Shown piece after piece: positions 36,512 through 44,522 of a stretch of 64,000 nt of DNA; within the stretch, counting starts at the first letter, position 1; each line of letters starts with the position of its first letter. The notes under the pieces were generated by a model. It was not told where the DNA came from. It did not search any database and was given only the letters and a program-made list of their open reading frames with translations. The DNA comes from Candidatus Scatonaster coprocaballi (GTDB lineage Bacteria; Bacillota; Clostridia; Saccharofermentanales; Saccharofermentanaceae): the NCBI GenBank assembly GCA_018064475.1, contig JAGHVD010000007.1, positions 1 through 64,000 on the forward strand. Reading direction: 5' to 3'. Position numbers and translations under genes: made by a program.

Positions 36512-37030
36512 ATGCCCAAGACCGCATTACTGGTCGTAGATATGCAGAATGCCCTGATTCTAGAGCATCCTTTCGATGAGAAAAGATTAGTCAAGACAGT
36601 GGCACAGATGGAGGACATCTGCCGAAACAAGGGAATCGAAGTGATCTTTGTTCGCCATGAGGACAATACGTTAGTGCCGGGTGAGAGCGGATTCGAGATC
36701 TATAGTAAGGTCGCACCGCGTGATGGTGAGAAGATCTTCAATAAGCGTTTCAACAGTGCTTTCCGCGGAACAGGACTTCTGGATTATCTCCATGAGCAGG
36801 GAATCGAACGCATAATCGTGTGTGGCATGCAGACGGACTTCTGTGTAGATGCTACGGTCAAGGCTGGATTCGAACATGGTTTCGAAATCATCGTCCCACG
36901 TGGCGGACACACGACATTCGATAATCGCTATCTTTCCGGCGAAGAACTCTACCATTACTACAGTTATGAAATCTGGAATCACCGCTATGCGCAGGTGATG
37001 TCTGTGGACCATATTGAGGAGTGCTTATGA
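36512..37030 (+). CDS. isochorismatase-fold cysteine hydrolase
   Basis: The 172-residue enzyme has the Asp-Lys-Cys triad of nicotinamidase and isochorismatase-fold hydrolases: D10 (VVDMQNAL), K78 (IFNKRFNSAF) and C111 (GMQTDFCVDATV). Substrate is not determined; nicotinamide or a related amide is possible. I chose ATG 36512 with AAAGGA about 10 nt upstream; GTG 36503 is in frame. Its stop overlaps the next gene by ATGA, so the two are coupled. Confidence 0.87.
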   Translation: MPKTALLVVDMQNALILEHPFDEKRLVKTVAQMEDICRNKGIEVIFVRHEDNTLVPGESGFEIYSKVAPRDGEKIFNKRFNSAFRGTGLLDYLHEQGIERIIVCGMQTDFCVDATVKAGFEHGFEIIVPRGGHTTFDNRYLSGEELYHYYSYEIWNHRYAQVMSVDHIEECL

Positions 37031-37677
37031 AATCACAGTTTTTTCCATACGATCAGAACTGGCCAAGAATGCAGCATTTTCACTACTATGCGAAGATGTT
37101 CCCGACGAATGTCTCGTTGAATAAACGCATAGATGTGACGGAACTGCTTGCAGCCATTGAGAAGAAGGGACTTCGTCAGGATGTTGTCTTCTACTACATG
37201 GTGACGAAGGCAATCAATAATCAGGGTGAACTCAGTGTGGCCTATAAGGATGGACAGATCGGCTGGTGGAACTACCTGAATCCGGCTTATCCGGTCTTCC
37301 ATGAAGATGACGAGACGACGACGATCCTGTGGACGGAGTACGACAATGATTTTGCCGTGTTCAATGAGAAATTCCTCTGTGATCTTGAGAAGTACGGGGA
37401 TAGCAAGGGTGTTTTCGCCATGAAGGGCATGCCTCCGACGAACAGTTACAATGTGTGCTTCAATCCGTGGTTCTCATTCGATGGATATTCTGTTGATCTT
37501 CATGAGATGAAGGATTACTTCTTCCCAACGGTAGATATGTGTAAAGTCATTGAAGAGAATGGCCGGAAATACCTGCCGATTGCAATCACGGTTCATCGTG
37601 CGGCGACAGATCTGATTCATCTGAAGAAGTTCTTCGACGATGTCGAGAGTTATATCCCGATGTTCACGGAAGGCTGA
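37027..37677 (+). CDS. chloramphenicol acetyltransferase-fold protein lacking catalytic His
   Basis: The 216-residue protein matches the CAT family over its length: start Y-x-x-NWPR, FYYMVTKAIN, and FNPWFSFDGYS equivalent to the SSLPWxSFTGF region. In the active-site motif HHAVCDG, however, this protein reads HRAATDL (H190-R191-A-A-T-D195-L). The general-base His is the second of the pair, and it is Arg here; the following Gly is Leu. Classical acetyl transfer is therefore unlikely. ATG 37027 overlaps the upstream stop (ATGA) with AGGAG 5 nt before it. A binding or regulatory role is possible. Confidence 0.8.
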   Translation: MKSQFFPYDQNWPRMQHFHYYAKMFPTNVSLNKRIDVTELLAAIEKKGLRQDVVFYYMVTKAINNQGELSVAYKDGQIGWWNYLNPAYPVFHEDDETTTILWTEYDNDFAVFNEKFLCDLEKYGDSKGVFAMKGMPPTNSYNVCFNPWFSFDGYSVDLHEMKDYFFPTVDMCKVIEENGRKYLPIAITVHRAATDLIHLKKFFDDVESYIPMFTEG

Positions 37678-37707
37678 ATCTTATAGAACCAAGGGAGTTA
37701 GAAATAC

Positions 37708-38463
37708 ATGCTGGAATTACAACATGTTTCATTTGAGGTAAATGATGAAGGAAATGGTAAAGAGATCCTTCGAGATATTAGTCTGACCATTCCGGACGGG
37801 GCGCTGACTGTTATTACGGGACCGAACGGTGGTGGTAAGTCCACACTGGCGAAGTTGATTGCCGGTATTATTACGCCGACGTCGGGCAAGATCCTCTTCG
37901 ATGGAGAGGATATTACGACAATGTCGATCACGGACCGTGCGAAGAAGGGAATTGGATTCGCCTTCCAACAGCCGGTGCGATTCAAAGGTATCCAGGTCTT
38001 CGACCTGATCAAGCTTGCGACAGGCGAGAAGCTCTCCTCTGTGGATGCTTGTAAGTACCTGTCTGCGGTGGGACTTTGTGCCCGCGATTATATCAACCGT
38101 GAAGTGAATGCGAGTCTTTCAGGCGGTGAACTGAAACGTATTGAGATTGCGACCGTTCTGGCCAAGGCTTCGAAGTTGTCTGTCTTCGATGAGCCGGAGG
38201 CGGGCATTGACCTTTGGAGTTTCCAGAACCTCATTGAAGTGTTCGAGGATATGAGAAGAACGATCTCGGATAGCTCAATCCTGATCATCTCGCACCAGGA
38301 GAGAATCCTGAATATTGCAGATGAGATCATCGTGCTGAAAGAAGGACAGCTGCAGTATTGTGGACCGAAGGAAGAAGTGCTGCCGAAGTTGAACGGTACG
38401 GACTCTTCGATTCCGGGCTGTGGCAAAGGAATGCTGAAGAAAGGTGAGGATCAGAAATGCTGA
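37708..38463 (+). CDS. sufC: SufC-like ATPase of a minimal SUF system
   Basis: The 251-residue ATPase resembles SufC: Walker A GPNGGGKST (38-46), FAFQQPVRFKGI, signature LSGGELKR (137-144) and Walker B VFDEPEAGIDLWSF. The last motif is the form found in two-gene SUF-like (SmsC) systems of archaea and anaerobic Clostridia. It would drive conformational change in the scaffold encoded by the next gene, overlapping by 7 nt. No sufS, sufU or sufD lies near, so the sulfur donor must come from elsewhere. Confidence 0.85.
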   Translation: MLELQHVSFEVNDEGNGKEILRDISLTIPDGALTVITGPNGGGKSTLAKLIAGIITPTSGKILFDGEDITTMSITDRAKKGIGFAFQQPVRFKGIQVFDLIKLATGEKLSSVDACKYLSAVGLCARDYINREVNASLSGGELKRIEIATVLAKASKLSVFDEPEAGIDLWSFQNLIEVFEDMRRTISDSSILIISHQERILNIADEIIVLKEGQLQYCGPKEEVLPKLNGTDSSIPGCGKGMLKKGEDQKC

Positions 38464-39383
38464 ATTTGGATGCGGCCTCTGACCGCTTACTAGAAGAAGT
38501 TGCAGACCTGCACAAGGTGCCGGTCGGAGCTTTTAACATCCGTGCGAACGGAAAGGCTGTGGCTCGAAATACCACGGCAAATATTGATATTGTCCAGAAA
38601 GAGGATGGTTCCGGTATCGACATTAAGATCGCCCCCGGAACGAAGAATGAGAGCGTCCATATTCCGGTGGTCCTGACGGCCAGCGGCATCAAGGAGACGG
38701 TCTATAACGATTTCTACATCGGCGAAGGTGCAGACGTAGTCATCGTGGCTGGTTGCGGCATCGACAATTGTGGCCCGAAGGATTCTGAACACGATGGTAT
38801 CCATCGTTTCTATGTAGGGGAAGGTGCCAAGGTCAAGTATGTGGAGAAACACTACGGTTCCGGTGAGGGAACCGGCAAGCGCATCCTGAATCCTGGTACG
38901 GAAGTCTACATGGAAGCAGATAGCTACATGGAGATGGAAATGGTTCAGATCAAGGGCGTAGACGATACGGTTCGCGATACGAAAGCGGAACTCAAAGCAG
39001 GCGCGAAGCTCATTGTTCGTGAGCGTCTGATGACGCACGGCAGTCAGCGTGCAATCAGCAACTATCGTGTCGATCTAAATGGCGAGGGATGTACCTGTGA
39101 TGTGGTCTCCCGTTCTGTGGCCAGAGACGATTCTTATCAGAAATTCGATGCGATCCTGACCGGTAATGCACCATGCTCCGGCCATACAGAATGTGATGCG
39201 ATTATCATGGACAACGGTAAGATCTTGGCTGTGCCGGGTCTGGAAGCGAATGACGTGGATGCGGCATTGGTTCATGAGGCTGCAATCGGTAAGATTGCCG
39301 GCGAGCAGCTCATTAAGCTTATGACCCTCGGACTGACCGAGCAGGAAGCGGAAGAGCAGATCATTAACGGTTTCTTGAAGTAA
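38457..39383 (+). CDS. sufB: SufB/SufD-like scaffold of a minimal SUF system
   Basis: The 308-residue beta-helix protein is shorter than SufB (about 470). Conserved core: CSGHTECDAIIMDNG and GLEANDVDAALVHEAAIGKI, containing the His and Glu involved in cluster assembly, then GEQLIKLMTLGLTEQEAEEQI. Together with the ATPase upstream it fits the SmsB/SmsC pair, which works without a SufD. It likely builds and delivers Fe-S clusters. RBS: AAAGGTGAGG before the ATG inside the end of sufC. Confidence 0.87.
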   Translation: MLNLDAASDRLLEEVADLHKVPVGAFNIRANGKAVARNTTANIDIVQKEDGSGIDIKIAPGTKNESVHIPVVLTASGIKETVYNDFYIGEGADVVIVAGCGIDNCGPKDSEHDGIHRFYVGEGAKVKYVEKHYGSGEGTGKRILNPGTEVYMEADSYMEMEMVQIKGVDDTVRDTKAELKAGAKLIVRERLMTHGSQRAISNYRVDLNGEGCTCDVVSRSVARDDSYQKFDAILTGNAPCSGHTECDAIIMDNGKILAVPGLEANDVDAALVHEAAIGKIAGEQLIKLMTLGLTEQEAEEQIINGFLK

Positions 39384-39425
39384 CAGGACCCAGGTGCTTT
39401 TACCGTATAAGAAGAAGGCGGACGC

Positions 39426-40298
39426 ATGAAGAAACATCAATATATTAAGAAGAAGCGACGCAAATACTGGCATAGATTCAGAATTGTTCTCGCGATCATT
39501 TTTGCATTGATTTTCTGTATCTCGGCGTTCTTCCTGTTGCGGGATTATCTCGAAAGTCGTAAAGAGAAGTCGGCATTCGAGAGCCTACAAGAGCTTGTGT
39601 CCCAAGGTACTACGGGCGAACCTGCGCAGACTTCTGCACCTTCGATCCATCCAGACGGCTCAGCTACGACACCGACTTCCGAAGAATCTTCGGAGACGGT
39701 ACCAACCGCTCCGACAGAACCGACCATGCTGCCACAGTATGCGCCGCTTTACGAACAGAATGCGGATTTCTTCGGATGGATCTCAGTCGATGGGATGAAC
39801 ATCAACTACCCGATCATGTATTCTCCCTACGAGCCACAGTTCTACCTCCGCAAAGCTTTCGACAAATCCTACTCCCATAGCGGCGTGCCTTTTCTCGATG
39901 CCAAGTGTGCGCCGAACGGAAACTGTCTGCTGGTCTATGGCCACCACATGAAGGACGGCACCATGTTCGGACACCTTACCGACTATACGGAGAAGGACTT
40001 CTATCTGAGCCACCAGACGATCCACCTGGATACGCTCTATGAGCAGCGGGAGTACCAAGTGTTTGCGGCCTTCTACTGTGATGTCAATGAAGAAGCAAGC
40101 GACGAGGATTTCCTCTTCTATAACTACACGAATCTCACTAATGATGAGGTCTATGAAGAGTATATTGCCAAGCTCCGCCTGGCCACCATCTATGACGCAG
40201 ACTTCGAAATCGAGACTGGAACGGATATCCTCATGCTTTCTACCTGCTCCTATCACACCAGCAATGGTCGATTCGTTGTCGTGGCCAAACGTGTGTAA
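39426..40298 (+). CDS. srtB: class B sortase
   Basis: The 290-residue enzyme is anchored by one N-terminal helix (about 20-40) after a KKKRRKYWH stretch. A Thr/Ser/Pro linker (about 60-103) follows, then the sortase domain with catalytic H173 (YGHHM), C274 (MLSTCSY) and R282 (GRFVVVAKR). YGHHMK and LSTCSY mark class B. It would attach proteins with NPQTN-like or PKTG-like signals to the cell wall. The protein at 214-3852 ends in GPKTGD and is a candidate substrate. The gene stands alone. Confidence 0.93.
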   Translation: MKKHQYIKKKRRKYWHRFRIVLAIIFALIFCISAFFLLRDYLESRKEKSAFESLQELVSQGTTGEPAQTSAPSIHPDGSATTPTSEESSETVPTAPTEPTMLPQYAPLYEQNADFFGWISVDGMNINYPIMYSPYEPQFYLRKAFDKSYSHSGVPFLDAKCAPNGNCLLVYGHHMKDGTMFGHLTDYTEKDFYLSHQTIHLDTLYEQREYQVFAAFYCDVNEEASDEDFLFYNYTNLTNDEVYEEYIAKLRLATIYDADFEIETGTDILMLSTCSYHTSNGRFVVVAKRV

Positions 40299-40322
40299 TC
40301 ATCACGAAGTAATCTGAAATAG

Positions 40323-40388
40323 AAATCTTCCCAGCGACTTCAGACAACATTTTGCTTCGCAAAATGAAACTTGTCGCAGGGAAGATTT
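40323..40388 (+). terminator. large nested hairpin after the sortase gene
   Basis: Three stems are stacked in perfect register: AAATCTTCCC/GGGAAGATTT (40323-40332, 40379-40388), GCGAC/GTCGC (40334-40338, 40373-40377) and CATTTTGC/GCAAAATG (40348-40355, 40359-40366). A run TTTTCTGTTTC follows. It begins 25 nt after the sortase stop and is most likely its terminator, though larger than usual. Confidence 0.75.
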
Positions 40389-40441
40389 TCTGTTTCATTG
40401 TCAGTTCGCGAGGTGGGTTACACGAGGTGATTGCGATAAGA

Positions 40442-40477
40442 AAAGAGACGAATTCACTTGCGCGAAATCGTCTCTTT
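40442..40477 (-). terminator. terminator of the tRNA-Ala gene
   Basis: AAAGAGACGA (40442-40451) and TCGTCTCTTT (40468-40477) form a perfect 10-bp stem with a 16-nt loop. On the minus strand it lies just after the tRNA and is followed by a T-rich tail. Confidence 0.65.
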
Positions 40478-40485
40478 GTTTGTAG

Positions 40486-40561
40486 TGGTGGAGCATATGA
40501 GGATCGAACTCACGACCCCCAGATTGCGAACCTGGTGCTCTCCCAGCTGAGCTAATGCCCC
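40486..40561 (-). tRNA. tRNA-Ala (anticodon CGC)
   Basis: The 76-nt minus-strand tRNA begins GGGGCATTAGCTCAGC and ends in encoded CCA. The acceptor stem has the G3-U70 pair that marks alanine tRNAs. The anticodon arm is CCAGG, loop TTCGCAA, TCTGG, so the anticodon is CGC (codon GCG). The T-arm contains GTTCGATCC. All stems pair. Confidence 0.95.
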
Positions 40562-40665
40562 GAATCACTCCATTATTATGGTGGCAAGTATGGTAATTGT
40601 CAAGGCGATTTTTGCGGGGGTGTGTTATAGTGGATAAGAAAGATAGCCAATTTTGGAGGACGAAT

Positions 40666-41895
40666 ATGAATTTTCGAAGAACCCTTGGAACCATGATTTG
40701 TGTGGTATCACTATTGGGCGTAAGCGCTGGACACGTGTTGGCTTCAGACGGAGCAGGATGTGTGGGAGAGACTTCTTTCGGGCACAGTAAGCTTCCGAAT
40801 ATGAATTTGGCAATGGTGGAAGATCCGGAAGAAGGAACGATCATCGTCGATGGTAAGGCTTTCTCGGTGCTTCAGAATTGCAAGGGAGAGAATTGGAAGT
40901 TCGTGGCAGAGGAACACACGCTCTATCTTGAGAACTACGATGGTTTATATATTGATATGGGAAAACAGGAGGAGGCCAAGATCGTCCTGACTGGCTCGAA
41001 CCGTGCTTCTTCGAATATGAAGTCTCCGGCGATTCTTGCAGATGGTAATCTGGCGATCGAGGGCGAGGGAGATTTGACACTTCAGGTCACCGCCTGCCAT
41101 AGTGCGATCTACGTGCGGAATGGAAAACTTACGATTCAAGATACGACATTGAAAGCGGAAGTAACGGGTGAGGTCAGAGATGCAGACGACCTGATCATGG
41201 CAGATAAGAGCGTGATCCTCTCTCATGCTGAGGTGACGTTGAACGATGAGATTGCTTGCGGTGGCGCGGCCATTGGTTCTCGTCAACTCAATATTTCCAT
41301 TACGAATGGGACGCACTTATCTATTTCTTCTAAGGAAAAAGCACTTGCCACATTCTTTGGTAAGGTTTCGATCGATGGCGCGGATACTTCGGTGGAGATC
41401 ACATCGGAAGAGAACGCTGTATATGCCAAGGAAGGATTTATTCTGGAAGGCGGTGCGTCATTTGCCGCAAAGACTACGGGCGAACTGACTACCGCGGTGT
41501 ATTGCCCGGAGGGCGAGATTCAGGTGAATGCTTCCGATCTGAAGGTCGATGCGGTCCGCACGGCGATGGCGGGTGTTGAGATCACTACATCGGGTGCGTA
41601 TATTACCGAACCACAAGAGGGCGTGAAGCAAGAAGTATCCTCACTGATGACGATTGTGGTGGATGGTGAAGTGACCGGTAGTCTACACATTGTCCCAGGT
41701 GTGGCACCAACCGCGACACCTACGCCAACACCGTCTCCTACGCCTTCTCCTGTTCCAACAGTAGCAGAAGAGGTCAAGCAACTCGATCAACCAAGTATTA
41801 CGCCGAGGATGCTCCTTGGAGCAGGCCTGATTCTAACAGGTCTTGCAGTGGTTGCAGTTGTGCTCATCATGCGTATTCGTGGAAGAAACGAATAA
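40666..41895 (+). CDS. surface protein with beta-helix (Cthe_2159-like) domain
   Basis: The 409-residue protein has signal MNFRRTLGTMICVVSLLGVS with cleavage near VLAS. Repeats of the kind GNLAIEGEGDLTLQVTAC and GKLTIQDTTLKAEV resemble the carbohydrate-binding beta-helix domain (DUF4353, Cthe_2159). A Thr-Pro/Ser-Pro linker (PTPTPSPTPSPVP) and a C-terminal helix with RIRGRNE follow. No LPxTG-type signal is visible, so it would be membrane-anchored. ATG 40666 has GGAGGA 5 nt upstream. Convergent with the GH31 gene, 12 nt apart. Confidence 0.7.
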   Translation: MNFRRTLGTMICVVSLLGVSAGHVLASDGAGCVGETSFGHSKLPNMNLAMVEDPEEGTIIVDGKAFSVLQNCKGENWKFVAEEHTLYLENYDGLYIDMGKQEEAKIVLTGSNRASSNMKSPAILADGNLAIEGEGDLTLQVTACHSAIYVRNGKLTIQDTTLKAEVTGEVRDADDLIMADKSVILSHAEVTLNDEIACGGAAIGSRQLNISITNGTHLSISSKEKALATFFGKVSIDGADTSVEITSEENAVYAKEGFILEGGASFAAKTTGELTTAVYCPEGEIQVNASDLKVDAVRTAMAGVEITTSGAYITEPQEGVKQEVSSLMTIVVDGEVTGSLHIVPGVAPTATPTPTPSPTPSPVPTVAEEVKQLDQPSITPRMLLGAGLILTGLAVVAVVLIMRIRGRNE

Positions 41896-41907
41896 ACGAG
41901 TCCTTCC

Positions 41908-44286
41908 TTAAGCCAGATCTATGACAATATTATCGGTATCCATCATGATGAGTGAACCCCATTCGTTAAGTTGTGGAATACCGGAACTACAGGATGCAAT
42001 GCGGAAAACATTGGCCAATACTAATCGTGTCTGACCATAGAATCCCTCGATGCTGATCGTGAGACGCTTGTCCTGTTTGAGGACTTTGACGATGGCGATA
42101 CTCTTTAAGTCAGCGGAATAGATATCGGCACTGAGTTCTTTACCATCAGCAATCTCAAAGAGCGTGATAGTGGCATTCTCCATATAGCTATAGATTGGCT
42201 TTGCGTTGAAGTTTCCGGTAACGAGAATGGTATTCGGACGTGCTAGGATCGGCATGGTGTTGTATGTGTGCTGCTCGTTCTTCCAGATTGGTCCTTCGAT
42301 CCGTTCGCGCGTCTGCAGGTTGGTCCAAACCCCAGATGGAACATAGTAACGAACGATGCCCTGTTCCGAGGTGATGGGGGCGATGAGAAGCGAAGCCCCC
42401 AACATGTATTGCTGATCCAACATCGCGGTATTGGGGTCTTCAGGGAACTCGAGTACCATGGGACGTGTCATCGGAAGGCCCAGCGAACTGGACTCAACCG
42501 CACTTGAGAAGATATAGGGCATGAGGACATTCTTGAACTTGGAGAAACTTATGGTCTCATTCAGTGCATCTGGTCCCAATGTCCAAGGCGTTTTTTCTTG
42601 TTCGATTCCGGTGAGGATGGACATCGGCACGAACATGGCGGCTTGATGCCAACGCATATAGAGGTCAGGTGATACCACATCGGCTGTACCTGAGATGTTC
42701 TCGCCCCAGTATGGAAAACCACTCATTGAAAGGGATAGACCACTCTGAAGCGTAGAAGCCATACCAGCATAAGAAGAGTCTTCGTTGTCCAGCACCAGGA
42801 ACGGATATTTCTGTGAACCAACAAAGCCGGCGTGAGCAAGCAGACATGCATTATTCTGACCGAGACGTCTTTCTAGAATTTCGAATACGGCCTCGGCAAA
42901 AAGACTTGGATAGACGTTGTGCATGCTGACGCTGTCGAGTTCGTTCTTGTAGGTGATGCCACTTGCTACTGCAGCCGGACCGAAAGCCGGAGCAGGTACC
43001 GGTGCATCTGCACCATAATCTAGATGGAAAGAGTCCACACCCATGTTGACCAGATCGTTAATGCTCTTCTGATACCAAGCGCGAGCGACCAGGTTCGTGA
43101 AGTCCATCATGGCCGCGCCGGGTTGAACGTAGTCGGACTGCCAGAGATTGCCGTCGCCGGTATTGATGAAGTAGTTGCCATCAAAACCTTCTTGGAACAT
43201 GGGCGAACGTTGCGAGATATAAGGGCTGATCCAGAGACAGATTCGGACACCGTTCTCGTGAAGTTTCTTAATCATGACTTGTGGATTTGGGAACCGCTGT
43301 TGATCCCACAGAAGACTTGTCCACTCGAATTCTTTCATCCAGCAGGGCCCAAGGTGGATCACGGACAGCGGCATACCGGCGTTCTTGGCGTACTCAACCA
43401 GGTTTAGAATGGAATCCTGATTGAATTCACCATACGGCGGGCATGAGAGCCAAGTGCCGAATGACCACGCCGGCGGGAGCGCCGGACGACCAATCATCTC
43501 AGAGTAGATGTCGAGCACATGCTTCATGGAAGCACCACCGATGAAGATATATTCCAAGGTCTCACCGCGAAGTGAGAACTGGGTGCGCATTTCGGTTCCG
43601 TTCTCGTCTGTCGCTGTGGTGCAGGCATTACCGATCTCATAGGAGACACATTCTGTGCTGTTTACGAATACGCCATAACCACGTGAAGAGAGGAAGAATG
43701 GGACGGCCTTGGCAGAGCGGCCATAGCGCATACCGGCATCTTCGTTCCAGATGTTGTAACTGCCGCCATTTCGGACAATCGGACCAGGTTGTTCGCCTAA
43801 TCCATAGATGTATTCACCTTCGCTTAGACGGAATTGCTCGCGAATGTAAGTACTACCGTCTGCGGCGATAATATGTGCCATGCCACCGAATTCTGTAGCG
43901 GTCAGGAAACGTCCGGAATAATAGAATGAGAGTCCCCATTCACCACTCTTGCGGAAATGCACTTCCAGAAGGCTGGAGGTGTAGACATATTCTTCTTCGG
44001 TTTCACTGCTGACGGGCTTGATGATCGCCTCATTCAACTCCATAGTAGCCTTGGCTACACGGGAACCGCGATGGTTGACGATTTTGACAGAGAATGTGTT
44101 GGCACCAATCGAAGAGATGTGAACGGTGAGTAGTCCACAGCCGACCGAATCAAGGTGACGGTGCTGAGCCGTGTATGGCGCGAGTAATGTAATTCCGGTA
44201 TCGGAATAGTCGATATCAGCAATCTCTTTCGGGTATTCTACGGTAAAGCCCTCTTTTACCGCCCATAAACCATCTGTGAATTCCAT
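41908..44286 (-). CDS. glycoside hydrolase family 31 (alpha-xylosidase/glucosidase-like)
   Basis: The 792-residue cytoplasmic enzyme has the GH31 layout of N-terminal beta domain, catalytic barrel and C-terminal beta domains. Nucleophile D423 lies in DSFHLDYGAD and the probable acid/base D503 in LDNEDSSYAGMASTL. PAWSFGTWLSCPPYGEFNQ opens the barrel, and LHENGVRICLWISPYISQRSP is the conserved strand. It resembles YicI more than maltases. There is no signal peptide, so substrates must be imported, for example by the importer at 17033-21622. It is transcribed away from the ADH gene at 44523. Confidence 0.88.
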   Translation of the reverse strand: MEFTDGLWAVKEGFTVEYPKEIADIDYSDTGITLLAPYTAQHRHLDSVGCGLLTVHISSIGANTFSVKIVNHRGSRVAKATMELNEAIIKPVSSETEEEYVYTSSLLEVHFRKSGEWGLSFYYSGRFLTATEFGGMAHIIAADGSTYIREQFRLSEGEYIYGLGEQPGPIVRNGGSYNIWNEDAGMRYGRSAKAVPFFLSSRGYGVFVNSTECVSYEIGNACTTATDENGTEMRTQFSLRGETLEYIFIGGASMKHVLDIYSEMIGRPALPPAWSFGTWLSCPPYGEFNQDSILNLVEYAKNAGMPLSVIHLGPCWMKEFEWTSLLWDQQRFPNPQVMIKKLHENGVRICLWISPYISQRSPMFQEGFDGNYFINTGDGNLWQSDYVQPGAAMMDFTNLVARAWYQKSINDLVNMGVDSFHLDYGADAPVPAPAFGPAAVASGITYKNELDSVSMHNVYPSLFAEAVFEILERRLGQNNACLLAHAGFVGSQKYPFLVLDNEDSSYAGMASTLQSGLSLSMSGFPYWGENISGTADVVSPDLYMRWHQAAMFVPMSILTGIEQEKTPWTLGPDALNETISFSKFKNVLMPYIFSSAVESSSLGLPMTRPMVLEFPEDPNTAMLDQQYMLGASLLIAPITSEQGIVRYYVPSGVWTNLQTRERIEGPIWKNEQHTYNTMPILARPNTILVTGNFNAKPIYSYMENATITLFEIADGKELSADIYSADLKSIAIVKVLKQDKRLTISIEGFYGQTRLVLANVFRIASCSSGIPQLNEWGSLIMMDTDNIVIDLA

Positions 44287-44464
44287 GATCGAAGCTCCTT
44301 CCCTGCCGTCAGACAGCGAACAATATGAATATAAATAGATATCCTTGTTCAGTATATCAGAGGGTGGTCGACGAAAAGGAACAGAATTCCTACCGATGTA
44401 TTTCAGTTGTGTAAAAAAACTCCGTTTTAGGTGAAAAATGAGGAAACGCGGTGTGGGTCCATGA

Positions 44465-44487
44465 TATACTAAACAGAGAAACGTTTC
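44465..44487. promoter_or_regulatory. -10 box and palindromic operator candidate
   Basis: TATACT (44465-44470) is followed by the 10-bp palindrome GAAACGTTTC (44478-44487), 35 bp before the ADH start. LacI/GntR-type operators often have such AAACGTTT cores. The region 44287-44522 is a divergent promoter for GH31 and ADH. Confidence 0.4.
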
Positions 44488-44522
44488 ATTGCTCGATTAC
44501 GACAAGCAAGGAGAAAATTGCG

